The notes under the pieces were generated by a model. The model was not told the DNA's origin. It did no database searches and worked only from the letters and a program-made list of their open reading frames with translations. The position numbers and the translations under genes are program-made. From the NCBI RefSeq assembly GCF_020921035.1, contig NC_063156.1:3286001-3350000 (forward strand): DNA of 64,000 nucleotides, in the 5' to 3' direction. How positions within the stretch are numbered: the stretch's first letter is position 1; each line of letters starts with the position of its first letter. This document shows, piece by piece, positions 21,901-35,785 of this stretch. The stretch comes from Rhodamnia argentea. Lineage: Eukaryota > Streptophyta > Magnoliopsida > Myrtales > Myrtaceae.

Positions 21901-22675
21901 ATATGCGGAACCAAACCTAGTTTAGACAGTGCGAACTATCCGTCCAGAGTATGTTTCAAACAGCTGTGAAATATTGACTGATAATTCAATTACTTGTATT
22001 TCACTGTGTGCCCTGGCACTGGTGCTATAGATACGATCTCTATAAATGCTTTTTCTGCCCTTGGATTCCGGATATTGACTAGTATCCCATTTCTCCTTCA
22101 TAATTTTAGGTTGACAAAATTTCTCATGTTGATGTAAACACTGAGATAATATTCAACTGCCAAATGGGCCGTGGAAGGACAACCACAGGGATGGTGATTG
22201 CGACCTTGATCTACCTCAATCGGATTGGAGATTCAGGTTAGTTTAATGTAAAATACTTTGCCTTCATGGCATAAGGGAAACCAAACTGTTGCTAATCTTG
22301 ATGCAATATTTAGTATTTGTCTAGATTCTTGATTATCAGGTGAATAATGTTATTGGCAAAATATTGTCACATGCTTCCAAAAAGGAAAGTTACAAGAAAT
22401 GAGTTCCTGTATCTTTTGTTCTTCAATTAAGCTTGCCACTTGTACTTAGGTTGATGTCTCTTCGATTACCCCTGTAAAACCATGGTTTCGTTTTGTCCCA
22501 ATTGCTGGACAGATGCTGAGGACACTGTGGTCCTTCATGATAAGATGAAGAGTAACTTAAAGGCCATCGTTATCCTTTGCTCTAAAATGATATAGTTTAA
22601 CTTTTTAAGGTCATGTCATGGGTTATACCTCTCCAAACATAGGAGGATCCCTCTGTTTAGATGCCTCCTCTGCAA

Positions 22676-22712
<37 letters not shown>

Positions 22713-25700
22713 TAGACCTTCTTTTAAGTGATTTTTCCTTTTTTTTGGCATGAAGGTATTCCAAGGAGCAACTCAATTGGAAGGGTTTTAGATTCTGGTT
22801 CTAATGTCACAGTGAATTTACCAAATTCAGAGGAAGCAACTCGAAGAGGAGAATATGCAGTCATAAGAAGCTTGATTCGGGTTTTAGAAGTAATTGATGT
22901 TACCTCTTTTCTGATCCTGAGGTCGATTCTTAGATTGGTTTACTATGTCAACTAATATTATATGTTTAGGGTGGTGTTGAAGGGAAAAGACAGGTCGACA
23001 AAGTCATCGACAAGTGTGCATCCATGCAGGTATGGCATCACAAAGTCACCTAATGCATTTTTCGGAGCATGCTTATCTCCATTAGATTCCTGATTGGGTC
23101 GATGAATACTTTGCATAGGATCTCTCTGAGTTCGGTTCGTCTATCATTTTCTAAAATTTTGCATGAAATTTGTTTGCAGAACTTACGTGAGGCCATCGCC
23201 ACCAATCGCAGTAAAATTTTGCGTGAACCTGATGAGATGAGGAGGGAGGCATCACTTTCAACTTTTGTAGAATACTTGGAGAGATACTACTATCTCATAT
23301 GTTTTGCTGTATATGTCCATTCAGAAAGAAAGGTGTTGCGCTCTAGTTCTTTGGGTCGTTGTGCTTTTGCTGATTGGATGAAAGCGAGACCAGAACTTTA
23401 TAGCATAATTCGCAGGTAAAATATTGATCTTATATCACATATGGACATTCAGATTGAAGGTTTTGCTGGACACAAACATAACGAGATGAAATTGAATGAA
23501 GTCTTGAACCTTTTGGTCAGATGCATGCATGCCAATAAGTTGAATTGTTAAGAGAAAAGTTAAGTTTGAATGTGCATTTATTAACCTTTTCTTAAGGTCA
23601 GGATAGTGTGAACTCAGATAGGAAAGTTTATTATGTACCTTTCAGTTTCCAAGTTTCTGCCTTCTTGCGTTGAGCAGAAGCTTAGCTCTATTAGTCATTT
23701 TACTGGGTCAGCTTTGAGTTTGACCTCAGGTGGAATATGTTTGGTTCACTTGTTCGTCCCAGCTTATGAGTAGGCTTTTTGATTGCAAAAGTGATATCAC
23801 GACAGTTTTTCTCATCATGCTCAATGTTCTTTGGAATGGTTTAAGGTATTTCATGAATTACTAGGTTGTTGATGGTGAAAAAAAAAGGTGAAACTGTGCC
23901 AAGCAAATGAGGCATTAACTGTACAAATCGAGTATCTATTATCCAGGACTAATATCATCATGTCATCTTCCTGAAATTACTAATAGCTCTAATTCCAATC
24001 GTGATTATACAAGCATTTTGGGTTTTTCTACGGGCAGTGTTTCTAATATCAACAACTCTGACAGCCTCCTCTTTCTATAACAACGGTTTTTGTAGATTGC
24101 TCAGAAGGGACCCAATGGGTGCCCTTAAATATGCAAATTTGGAGCCATCTCTTATGAAGATGGCTGAATCAGCTGATGGCCGGCCTTATGAGATGAGTGT
24201 GGTTGCTGCCAGGAGAAATGGGGAGGTTCTTGGCAGTCAAACAGTTTTGAAAAGTGATCACTGTCCTGGTTGTCAAAATCCCAGTTTACCTGAGCGAGTG
24301 GAGGGTGCCCCTAATTTCAGAGAAGTTCCTGGATTTCCCGTTTATGGAGTTGCAAATCCAACTATTGATGGCATAAGATCAGTCATACGGAGGATAGGTA
24401 GTGGCATATGTGGTCGCCCTGTCTTTTGGCATAATATGAGGGAAGAACCTGTGATTTACATCAATGGAAAGCCATTTGTTCTTCGTGAAGTGGAGAGACC
24501 ATACAAGAATATGCTGGAATACTCGGTATAACTAACTTTCTTGCATTTGCTGCATGACGACCAGTGAATAATGACAATCTTTCAATCGACATCTTTCTAT
24601 GATTGATGTGATCATTGTTATGGGTTGCATAGCAATCACATGCCACTTGTAATGAATTGCATATCAACAAAGACCCTTCTAGGATTAGTGCAATGCACAG
24701 TTCAACCACACATACGCATATGCACACATGCAAGCACAACAAGCATGCGGCATCACTGGAAAAAAAGCGTCTAGAACAAAATATGTATTGTTTTCTTACA
24801 AGAAAACTTGGTAGCTATGAGTTGGGAGTTTTCTATTGAGTTGCAACAGGTGACTTGGACTGTTTCACCTACATTGAATGTATACAAGACACTTGTTAGT
24901 TGTATAATATTCATCATTATGGGTGTGTATGTATTGTCAAAAACATGTTACTTCACAAGGTGCTAGTCAAGCCCATATTTTCTTTGGTGGTGAGTGTTCC
25001 TTCACTTTCTTGATTGTAATAAACTGACATGCATTCAGGGAATCGATCGAGAGAGAGTGGAGAAAATGGAAGCTCGGTTAAAAGAAGACATTCTTAGAGA
25101 AGCTGAAACATATGGGCGTGCTATCATGGTTATTCATGAAACAGAAGATGGGCAGATTTTTGATGCTTGGGAACATGTAGATTCTTCTTCTGTGCAGACG
25201 CCTCTTGAAGTGTTCGAAAACTTGGAATCTGATGGCTTCCCGGTTAAGTACGCACGGGTGCCCATAACTGATGGTAAAGCTCCGAAGAGTTCCGACTTTG
25301 ACACATTGGCGATGAACATTTCTTCTGCCTCCAAGGACACAGCATTTGTTTTCAATTGCCAGGTAGACTTCAAACTGCTTCTTTGAGTTTTTGTGACTAG
25401 GAAATCGAATGTAACAAGCTATTTTACTGAATTTTCCTCATATTATGTTATTGTCTATGTGGCCTTCATAGATGGGCAGAGGAAGGACGACAACAGGAAC
25501 TGTGATTGCTTGCCTTCTAAAACTCAGAATCGATTATGGTAGACCAATTAAAATCCTGTTTGACGACGTGAAGCAGGAAGAGGTGGATGATGGCACCTCA
25601 AGCGGTGAGGAAAATGGTGGTAATGGTGCCGCCTCTACTTCTCCAGTGTCTAAAGAGAAACTTAGCGAGGAAGAAGGTCGTGCTTTTGGCATAAACGATA

Positions 25701-28700
25701 TTGTATTATTATGGAAGATAACAAGACTGTTTGACAATGGTTTGGAGTGCCGTGAAGCCTTAGATGCTATCATTGATAGATGTTCTGTTCTGCAAAACAT
25801 ACGTCAAGCTGTTTTATGTTACAGAAAGGTATTCAACCAACAACATGTTGAGCCTAGAGTAAGGCGAGTGGCACTGAATCGCGGTGCTGAGTATTTGGAG
25901 AGATACTTCCGCCTGATTGCATTTGCAGCATATCTTGGGAGTGAAGCATTTGATGGTTTTTGTGGACAAGGAGGAATGAAAATGACATTTAAGACTTGGC
26001 TACATCAGAGACCAGAAGCTCAAGCTATGAAATGGAGTATCAGATTAAGGCCTGGACGCTTTTTTTCTGTTCCTGTATGTTGTAACCTTCTTTTATTACA
26101 TGAATGAATTACAGATTAAAATTTTGATAAGCCTATTGCATTTTTGTCTCTTAATAGTTATCTAGTTCTTTTGATTTTAATATTCAGGAGTTGAGAGCAC
26201 CACAAGAGTCCCAACGTGGAGATGCAGTAATGGAGGCCATTGTCAAATCCCGTAATGGTTCTGTCTTGGGCAAAGGCTCCATCCTCAAAATGTACTTTTT
26301 TCCTGGTCAGAGAACTTCTAGCCACATACAAATTCATGGTGCACCCCATGTTTACAAGGTATGTTTTAGAACCAGATACTTAAAAGTGAACCTATCCATT
26401 AGCATGGATGAGATCAGCATTAGACTTTTCTTTAGTGGTATCTCACATATTAAAGCATGAACCCCTAAAGCATTGAGTCCTATCCTGGATAATTTAACTC
26501 TCTTTGTATTTGTCGAATGTGCTTGAACTCTAAAGGCTCTGTTAATCAATTCAAGGTATTATTCTGAAACTTTGTTTAAAGCATAACTGGAATAGTTTGA
26601 GCTTGATGTGAGACTTGCTATTACCGAATGGTTGTTTGAAGATGGAAAAATCGTACATAGGGATGCAGTATGCTAGAGTTTGATTTTGACCTGAAGTAGT
26701 CTAGTCAATTGTCTGCCACTGAACATCTCTGTCTTGGTACTAGTCTGCATTCAAAGTAGCTTCACTAGTTTTTCAAACGTTGAGATCATCAACAAGTTCA
26801 AACTTGAATAGCAGTCTGTACTTGTTATGGAGGCTTGGTTGTGGTCATTGCCTTCTCTTTGACCTAGACATATACGGTTTAATGCAACACGAGGGAAACG
26901 ACTATAATATCACTGGCACTCACTGTGTTTCCCCTCCAGTTGTTGAACTCGGCATTTCTCTTGTCTCAGTGATTTATTCACGGTGCGACCAACATGGTCA
27001 ACCGTGGGTCTCTGGACTGATTCATGAAAGATGGGCTAAAGGCTGGCTAAGCTTCAGTTTCTTTTCCAAGTCGAAAAGCCTAGTCCTTTCTCTATGGGTA
27101 TACTTACGCAAAACTTCAAAATGCTATCATGATTAGCTCATAATGTGAGAAACATTTCTTGAAATATAACTTGGTCATCATTTTCAAGCTAACATCTGTA
27201 TTTGCTTTAGGTGGATGGGTACCCTGTGTTTAGCATGGCAACTCCAACAATTGCTGGTGCAAAGGAGATGTTAGCATATCTTGGTGCCAAGTCCGCTGCA
27301 GGAGTGACATCTCAGAAAGTGATAATAACTGATCTTAGGGAAGAGGCAGTTGTTTACATCAATGGCGTCCCATTTGTCCTCAGGGAATTGAATAAACCCG
27401 TCGAGACACTTAAGCATGCCGGGATTACTGGCCCTGTGGTGTGTTATCACGGTCATAGGTCCATTGTTCTATAAATTAGACATAAGCAAAGGTGACTCAA
27501 CTTTAACTGATTTCTGTGCAGGTGGAACACATGGAAGCACGGCTCAAAGAAGATATATTGTTTGAGGTTAGGGAGTCCAGTGGGCAAATGCTTTTACATC
27601 GTGAAGAATATAACCCCACATCACATCAGTCGAGTGTCATAGGATACTGGGAGAACATCCTAACTGATGATATTAAGACACCAGCTGAAGTGTATGCTTC
27701 TCTGAAGGATGAAGGTTATAATATCACATACAGGAGGATACCATTGACCAGAGAGAGAGAAGCTTTAGCTTCTGACGTCGATGCTGTCCAATACTGTAAA
27801 GATGAGTAAGTGCCAATTCTTGGCTTACATCCTTTCTATATCTGTTTCCGGGTCACGAGTTTACTGCCTGATAGTGATGCGCATTCTGTTGATGGATTTG
27901 CTTAAAATAGCAAAGTGTTAAAGGATGCCTAAAGGCACTAGGTAAGCTGCAATAAATGTTCCCCACAAATGGCAACAATAAAAAATAAGGTACCTTTGTG
28001 TGCTTTATCTTGGGATAAATGCATCGGAAGTTGAACTTTTTGGAAAATCAGTTCAAGTACTAAAAATTAGAGCACACTTCAGTTTTCTTCTCTTTGATTA
28101 AATGTTGACTTTAAGGTTTCACAATGTGGGAAACAGTGGCTGTGGCAAATTGCCTTACATTACGAACTTTGTCATGATTAGCTAGTGATTGCAACGACAT
28201 GGTTCTAAGTTTTTCTCTTTTTACCCCATTCTACTTTATGGATCCCTTAATATTGTTCCTGAAATTTTTCCTTTTTCTGTCAGAAAAGAACTCATGAAAC
28301 TGAGACAATTTTTTTCCTGCAGCTCCGCAGGCTGTTATCTTTATGTTTCTCACACGGGCTTTGGAGGAGTTGCATATGCAATGGCAATTACTTGTATTAA
28401 ACTTGAGGCAGAGACCAACTGTGATCCAAAGGCGCCACAACCAGGATCTGATATGAGGTTATGTTCTGCAGCTGGAGAGAACTTATCTAGGACTTCTGAT
28501 GATGAGGCATTCAAGATGGATGATTATGGAGACATACTGAACCTTACAAGAGTTCTCGAATATGGTCCGAAGAGCAAAGCCAATGTTGACAGTATAATCA
28601 ATAGGTAAATTCTCTTCTAGGACACAGATTCTTGTATCTACTGATACTGATTCTCTATTTAAGCACGAGCCTGGGTGAATGCTTCTAGGTTGTTTGCATG

Positions 28701-29531
28701 TTAGCACATTTCTCTAAAGGAATGTGTTCTGTCCATTTTCTCAGGAAGTACTGAAAATAATTGGCTGTGTCTCTGGAATCACTCTTCCATAGCATTTGAG
28801 TTCATTTTAACTGATCTTTATCATCTTTTTCTTGCTTCATTTTTTAGTTCCTCGTGATGCTAAGTGTTTTTGTTTTATACAGATGTGCAGGTGCTGGTCA
28901 TTTACTAGGCGATATACTGTACTATAGGAAGGAATTGGAAAAGTTGTCCGACTGTGACGATGAGAAGCGATCATATCTTATGGACATGGGTATGAAGGCT
29001 TTAAGGTATCCATTCAGAGGGCATTAGGCATGTTAGATTTTGTTTGTTTAAAGTTTGCAAGCCATGCCCATGTTCATTACTGCTTTATTTGGTGTTCCTG
29101 TTCTTGAATCATGTCAGACTTGTCTAGCATTGCTTTTGTGAACCCGCCTAGAGAATTTCACTCGTGAATTGTCTCCTATCACGATGGCCTCTTGGATTGT
29201 TGCTCCACGGGCCTGTAAAATCAAGAAGAGGAGGGAGAAACCTTTTTAATATATGGAAAAATCAAGTTTTTGCTGTATTTGTGATCCATATTACTGTCCC
29301 CTTGCTGCTGTCCTCTGTTTGGGAGTATTATTAGGATTCTCTTGTGGCTAGTCGGGTGCACAAAGAATTGACGCCACGGCAATGTTTCGATTTTGCAGGA
29401 GATACTTTTATCTCATCACATTCCAATCGTACCTGTATTGCACTTCGGCGGCTGCAACAACATTTACATACTGGATGGATGCAAGACCCGAACTCGGGCA
29501 TCTCTGTAGCAACCTGAGAATAGATAGATAG
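18985..29531 (+). CDS. Paladin-type tyrosine/inositol phosphatase-like protein, three tandem repeats
   Basis: Nineteen exons join in phase: 18985-19134, 19706-19837, 20455-20526, 20911-20981, 21103-21202, 21292-21390, 22110-22236, 22756-22889, 22970-23029, 23180-23415, 24096-24525, 25039-25362, 25472-26074, 26188-26358, 27211-27438, 27522-27805, 28323-28604, 28883-29005 and 29399-29531. They give 1252 residues, close to the plant Paladin homologue as I remember it (Arabidopsis At3g62010 type). The protein is three repeats of one module. Each has a VLGxxxxLK start, an LREExVxYING(x)PFVLRE strand-loop and a P-loop. Repeats 1 and 2 carry CQMGRGR (Cys225-Arg231, Cys644-Arg650), the CX5R signature of Cys-dependent phosphatases. 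Repeat 3 has SHTGFGG (1083-1089), with Cys and Arg replaced, so it should be inactive. Animal Paladin has been linked to phosphoinositides; the substrate in plants is unknown to me. All introns are GT-AG. Confidence 0.88.
22681..22708. repeat. (CT)n microsatellite in an intron of the Paladin-like gene
   Basis: About 14 CT dinucleotides lie 47 bases before the acceptor of exon 8 and may add to its polypyrimidine context. Confidence 0.9.
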
Positions 29532-30684
29532 AATTTGAAGGCCAAGTGCCTTGCTAGAGGATATGCTGTATAGTCCATTAGTTGCCATATAGATCTGTAT
29601 CATTCTCTGTTCTCTTGCGGACTTGTAGAGATAAGAAAAGGTTTAGGAAAATGCAGCTGCAAGAATGATCTTGCTCCGTATATCTTTTTCCCTGGGAGAT
29701 TGTACATAAAATGTTGGTGCAAATGTTTAATCATATATATGTCGTCGAACATTGACCTGTTATTATGGAATACTAGTAAAAATTGAATGTTGACACCATT
29801 ACTCAAAGCATTTCACTGTCGGTTGTACGTTCCTTAAAGACTTTTGTGCGATTAGTTTAGGAGGTAACCCGAAAGATCTCTTTCTTCTGCTTGTTACCCT
29901 CAATCATGTGTTACCCGTGCTACAAGCTGAATCTTATTTCTTTTCATTGGAAAGTCGGAGTCAGACTCCTAATGAGTGATTCTTGTCGGGCTTCGACCGA
30001 AGCTAATGTTTCCTCCTGGATCAGTCGCACATTCATTGCGTAGGAGATAAGTCTTGAGGTGCATTGTCTCGATGGACGAAACTCGGGAGGATGGAGTAAA
30101 AGAAGGGTGCAAGAGGAGAGCTGGGATAAGACCCTTGGTCTTGCTTATGAATAAAGATCTTGGCACTTGACGATCTAGTTCTACTGGGAGAAATATGAGC
30201 CAAATGCGTAGACATCATGTCTGCTGGAGAGTGTTATGAGCATATGTTCGACCCTATCGGGTTCCCTCATATTTGGTGAATGACGTACTCCGAGTACAAA
30301 GGAGGAGATATTCAGCACGTGATCGAAAGAAACAATTGAACTAACTGTCTGAAGATCTAGTTTGTTCTTCTTCATCTTCTTCTTTCTGGGGGGTTGTGAA
30401 ATTGAAATGAAAGCACATGCAAAATGGAGCGAAGACAGATGAAGTTGTTGATGAAAACAGAAACCCCGAGAAGAGGGAAACGCCGTAGGAGTAGGACTCG
30501 GTTTATTTACCATCATCATATCATCGCGTAAACCCATTGAGGAGAATTATCCGAGCTCACATCCCCAACCAACAAAACGTCGGCTTTTCCCAAAAGCTGC
30601 TTCCGAATCTCGAAAACTTGACATGGTTTCATGCATTTCTTTGTTGCGAGAGCCATTCCTTGCTCCATCCAGAGGCAACTCTGC

Positions 30685-30724
<40 letters not shown>

Positions 30725-31199
30725 CGTTTTGTTAAATTAGAGAAGTTACATAGTTTTGCTTCCACAATCACATACTTCCATTGATGTTCTTGTTCACTTC
30801 CTAGCACAGGTAGGACTATCATCATCAACATCATTAAGAGTTTGATACGTCCTTGGTGCCAATTATCGTCTGAACGTTTCTTGCATTTCGCGAAATTCTG
30901 TTTCTTTCTTCTCTGCAGTTCTTGTTTCTTCTGGGTCACCAATGTTTAGTGACGGCAACAGGAGATAAATGATGGGCCATGGAAGAAATTTTGTAATCTC
31001 TTCTCCCAGTACGGATTGATCGTTGAAAAGTTGGTGGTGCGGATATAGCAGAAGATTTTTTTCAACTTGATTGGAGAAAAGGCTTCCTTTTGACTTCGAT
31101 TTGTTCTGTGTAGTCCATTTAAGGAGCAGAGGAGCACCCCGGTCGCCGAGTACAAGTACGAAGCTGCCTTAATAATCTTCTCGTTGGAGGGGGCAGAAT
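29532..31199. other. intergenic region between Paladin-like and AGPase genes
   Basis: The first 250 bp are T-rich with TATATATGT and probably hold the 3' UTR. A CT microsatellite lies at 30691-30720. The last 200-300 bp before 31200 are likely the leader of the AGPase gene, though no TATA box was placed. No further gene is supported on either strand. Confidence 0.5.
30691..30720. repeat. (CT)n microsatellite
   Basis: A run of about 15 CT dinucleotides. Confidence 0.9.
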
Positions 31200-34100
31200 A
31201 TGGAAATGCTGGGCTCCTGCTGCAGTCAACACTCGAAGTTGCCGTTAGGCCACGACACGTTTTTATCTTCGTCCTTCTTTGGCATGGCTTTGGATGATGT
31301 ACCTCGGGGAAAGAGAGCAACCGGTGTTCGGTTAGGAAAATACAATCATGTAACAAGATTCTGCGCTGTATCTGATAGACCGCTGTTGAACTCTACCATG
31401 GCAGATGTTGCTAAAGAACTCGAGGTAAATTAATGCATACCTCATCCTTTTTCATGTCAGTGGGGGTTCTTCAATCTTTGCAAATGTCATGCTAATTTGC
31501 ATAGTCAGGCGAGTCTAGTCTGTATCATCATGATCTTAATTCTTGGGGGTATTTTCAACAAGTATATAATCATGATTCTGTAAAGAAATGATCATTTCAC
31601 TTTCTTGATACGCTGACCAGTGAGATGATAACTATTTGGGATTTCTAATCCCATTTTAATAGGATTATAGGATGAGACGCGATTCTCATCTAATCTTATA
31701 GGTACTTCTCTACATGTTCCTACACCATCTTAGCAGTTTCTTGTCTGACTGCGAAATCTGATGCAGACACTTCACGCCCCGATGTTTCCAGTGCCAGAAG
31801 CGGACCCAAAGACTGTCGCCTCTATAATATTAGGCGGTGGAGCTGGGACTCGGCTTTTTCCTTTGACTAAAACAAGAGCTAAGCCTGCTGTAAGCAAACT
31901 TCAGATGGCCTGAGATTGCGTTTCCTATTAAAGGTGTAATCTATCTCATTCCCATTATCGATGTCACAGCTCGTTTTCCTTGCTTCAGGTACCGATTGGC
32001 GGTTGTTACAGGCTAATAGATGTCCCAATGAGTAACTGCATCAACAGTGGGCTTAACAAGATTTATATTCTTACTCAATTCAATTCCCAGTCCCTCAATC
32101 GCCATATAGCTCGTACTTATAATCTGGGAAGTGGAATGAACTTTGGTGATGGATTTGTGGAAGTACGTCGTGATGCACCTAAAATATGTATTCCTAGTTT
32201 ATGCTGATTTTTTTATATCCTTGGTATGATCGGTGTGCAACAACTTGCAATCAGTCAGAATGATTAGTTTACTGGAGTGGGACGATGAGGTAAATTAACA
32301 TGTCTTAAGTTTTTCGATTATGGTGGTAGGTATTGGCGGCCACTCAAACACCAGGTGAATCTGGAAAGAAGTGGTTTCAAGGCACAGCAGATGCTGTAAG
32401 ACGATTCGCCTGGCTGTTTGAGGTAGATGATTGTGCTTCTCTGCTGCCTTTAGGGCTAAACTTGGTTCCCCATCATTTCAACATCAAGTGATTTCTTTGT
32501 TAATTTTGGAAGGATGCCAAGCATAGAAACATAGAGAACATTCTGATATTATGCGGAGATCATCTCTACCGAATGGACTACATGGATTTTGTGCAGGTCA
32601 AGCCATGACTTCCATATCCCATGTCCACCGTAAATTTTTCAACATCCATTGATATTTATCGGCTTTTACTGAGACGATTGCAAAATAATGGTTCTTCCAT
32701 GCAGAAGCATATAAGTTCTGGTGCTGACATATCTGTTTCGTCTCTGCCCGTGGATGACAGGCAAGTTTAAAAGAAGCATCTTCTTAGGCCTCACTTGTGA
32801 TGTTTATTAAACCAATGTAACTGAGAGATTGGCTCTTATCTGGGTGTTTTACTCTTCAACTTTCATGCAGTCGAGCTTCTGACTTTGGGCTGATAAAGAT
32901 TGACGAATCAGGACGGATAAAGCAATTTCTTGAAAAACCGAGGGGTGCGGACCAGAGATCAATGGTAAGTGGTAACTGGTGCTCTAATATTCATCTACTT
33001 CATTCTGTCGTCGTTTCATTCTGACTTTTCCTTGTCACAGAGAGTAGATACAGCAATTCCGGGATTATCTGCTCAAGATGTGAAAAGATTCCCCTACATT
33101 GCATCAATGGGTATATACTTGTTCAAAACAGATGTCTTGCTGAAGCTTCTCAGGTGACTAAATCTTACCTAATGGATCTAATATGCCTTCTCATGTCCGT
33201 TGATCATTCGTCCTTGGAAGGCAGTTTTTTTGCTTGCCGCCTCACAGTTCATTAAAGAGAAGCATTCAAACTTCTCAGATGGCTTCTTTGTCTTGAGATG
33301 CGATGTAAGAAAACTTCACTAAGCGTGTGTCCAACCTGAAGAGTCAATTTATTCTCTCTTCCTGCTATATCGGTCACTAAGACCCAACGCAATTGACTCA
33401 AATGCACATATCACATGGCTAAGTAGGTAATGTGTATGGTTGTCAACTTTTGTCTTCTTCAGACAGGACTATCCGACAGCCAATGATTTTGGATCAGAAG
33501 TCATTCCGATGGCTGCAAGGGACTATCATGTCCAGGTACACTCAGTGACCCTATAGCTTCCACAAACTTCTTTCTGATTATCCACGAAAAAGTTTTGCCG
33601 TTCTTTATGCTAAGTTAATAACCCTGATGGTGAACTTGTAAAGCTTTAGCATGATCATTTAATTAATTACTGTTATTGGAGATACTGCATTTTCAATGGA
33701 GATTGCTTGTGTCAATTAAAAAATTTATTTAGCATGTACCAATGAAGTCCACTCTTGTGCAATTAGACGTCCTTTAAAATTTTTGTTCATTTGGAAGTAG
33801 GCCTATCTGTTTGACGGATACTGGGAAGACATTGGGACAATCAAGTCCTTCTTCGATGCAAACTTGGCGCTCACAGATCAGGTACTTTACATTCCAAATA
33901 TGTCTGCTAACAGATTTCCTCAGCTAGACAGTGCAATAATTCGCGGTCAACTTTTGCTGACTCTGAAGCCCCCCAAGTTTCACTTCTACGATCCGCAAAA
34001 ACCAATCTTCACGTCTCCTCGGTTTCTACCACCAACAAAAATAGAGAAGTGCCAGGTACAGATTTAGAGTTGACAGATAGGAGTAGATGAATGAGATTTA

Positions 34101-34821
34101 GTTCTTGAATCATATTCTGTCTTGATCATGCAGGTCATTGATTCTATAATATCGCACGGCTGCTTTTTAAGGGAATGCAGCATTCAACATTCTATCGTGG
34201 GCATTCGTTCGAGATTGGAATACGGGGTTGAGATGAAGGCGAGTTTTCCTTCCTACTTCTTTTAGGAATACTAGGGAACTTGCGAGGAAAGCATTTATTC
34301 TCCGTTTGCAATGTTGATTCGAGCAAACGTCAGTCGAAACAGACTCTAAATCACGTTATGCAGGACACAATGATGATGGGTGCTGATTATTACCAAACCG
34401 AGGCCGAGAGAGCGGCCTTCCTGGCCGAGGGAAAAGTTCCAATCGGCGTCGGCAGAGACACAAAGATCAGGTGATTAAATGCTTTGGCACAACTGGAGTT
34501 TCTCTGAATTTCGGTTTCAATCCTTCTTGACTTTGTCCTGCAGAAACTGCATAATCGACAAGAATGCGAGAATCGGAAAGAACGTCGTAATAGCGAACAA
34601 GGGTGTAAGTGACTCTACCTCTTGCAGAGTTGTCCTCTTTAAACATGGAGCGCTCCAAAATGTGGATCATCAGATCAAGCAATGACCCTCTTCTTTGTCC
34701 AAAAATTGTATATCTGCAGAATGTAACGGAGGCCGATCGACCGTCCGAAGGGTTCTACATCCGATCCGGAATCACTGTCATCCTTAAGAATTCGATGATT
34801 CCCGATGGGAGTACCATTTAG
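31200..34821 (+). CDS. ADP-glucose pyrophosphorylase large subunit (plastidic)
   Basis: Fifteen exons: 31200-31424, 31767-31889, 31989-32162, 32330-32422, 32513-32596, 32705-32760, 32871-32964, 33041-33153, 33463-33535, 33801-33881, 33969-34055, 34134-34238, 34364-34470, 34544-34604 and 34720-34821, giving 525 residues. The enzyme makes ADP-glucose and pyrophosphate from glucose 1-phosphate and ATP, the committed step of starch synthesis, as a heterotetramer with small subunits in plastids. The first 55-60 residues look like a transit peptide. The nucleotide-binding GGGAGTR is at 98-104, and GDHLYRMDY with Asp221 follows. FLEKPRG and the C-terminal beta-helix ([11 protein letters not shown], then [16 protein letters not shown]) complete the family length. 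The large-subunit call rests on overall similarity ([20 protein letters not shown]). Introns 6 and 12 need GC donors (32761 GCAAGT, 34239 GCGAGT) to keep frame; the rest are GT-AG. Confidence 0.9.
32761..32870 (+). other. GC-AG intron 6 of the AGPase gene
   Basis: Exon 6 ends GTGGATGACAG and the intron starts GCAAGT, the GC-donor consensus. Joining AG to T of exon 7 gives Ser in VDDSRASDFG, as in the family. Using the nearby GT (GCAA|GTTTAA) shifts the frame into a TGA within the next exon. Confidence 0.8.
34239..34363 (+). other. probable GC-AG intron 12 of the AGPase gene
   Basis: Exon 12 ends GTTGAGATGAAG and the next bases are GCGAGT. Joining to GACACAATG gives EMKDTMMMG, the family sequence. 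A canonical donor four codons upstream (GGG|GTTGAG) would also stay in frame but delete VEMK. The GT inside GCGAGTTTT would shift frame. Confidence 0.65.
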
Positions 34822-35785
34822 AAATGTTCCTTAACTAGTGAGGCCAATGAGGAGCAATATGAGTGCACGAACGTGCACACCGCATACTTCCTGGCGCGGC
34901 GCGAAAGAAATATACAACCACCTAACGCGATTCAGTACATTCCAATCAATTTTGGAATCGGATACTCGAGTAATTGGACATTTGAGAAATTTTTTGGTTG
35001 CGATTCGAGCAGATGGTGGAATAAAACTTGTAGAGAAAATTTTCACGAGGACGACTTCTCCGTGTCCGACAGACACATGTTCATGAGAATCATCTCTCTT
35101 CTTTCTGCATGACTCTGAAGTTTTCTTGCCAGACGCCTAACCAAGACTATATTGATTATATTCAAGACAATAACATATGGATAATTACAACGAAATGGAA
35201 AATTCAGACAAAACAGAATTTATCCATTAAAGTCTACATGGAGTTTTATCTAAAGCGGATCAAAACGTCTGATGTAGGTTTATCCTCTTGTTAATTATTT
35301 TATTGCATAACATAACATAAGTACATGTAATAATTCGAGTATGTAAAGAGCTAGAAGTGATTTCTTCATGTTCATCGTCCCATTCCATATATTTTGGTTT
35401 TCATTTTCACGGAATTTTTCTTTTTTCATTTTGTTAAACATTTTTAGCGTATCTTTTGATTTGACAAGAGTTGATAAATATTTCATCGTCCACAATATTG
35501 TATCACAAAGAGAATTTGTTGGATATCTTGTTGAAATACGCAGCATTCCTCTAACAAATTATATAACTATTTCCCCAAGAACGCTTATAATTCCTCGATT
35601 TATTTTCATTTTAAAATAATATCCACATATACCTTCCTTTTATTATGAGAATTTTGCTAACGGGTGATTGTTAAAGAGTTTTATGCGTCAAGTTAATTAT
35701 GTATAATGAATAATTAATATGCATTTATTAATTTAAATTTGATTGTATCATGACAATTGGTCGATATTTCCTGTTTGTGCTATTA
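34822..35785. other. intergenic, AT-rich
   Basis: The first 200-300 bp follow the AGPase stop and probably include its 3' UTR. The remainder is AT-rich without recognisable genes or clear repeat structure. Confidence 0.45.

Noticed and set aside
24461..24742. Minus-strand 93-codon frame within the Paladin-like gene
   Set aside because: Shadow of exon 11 and the following intron; no family similarity.
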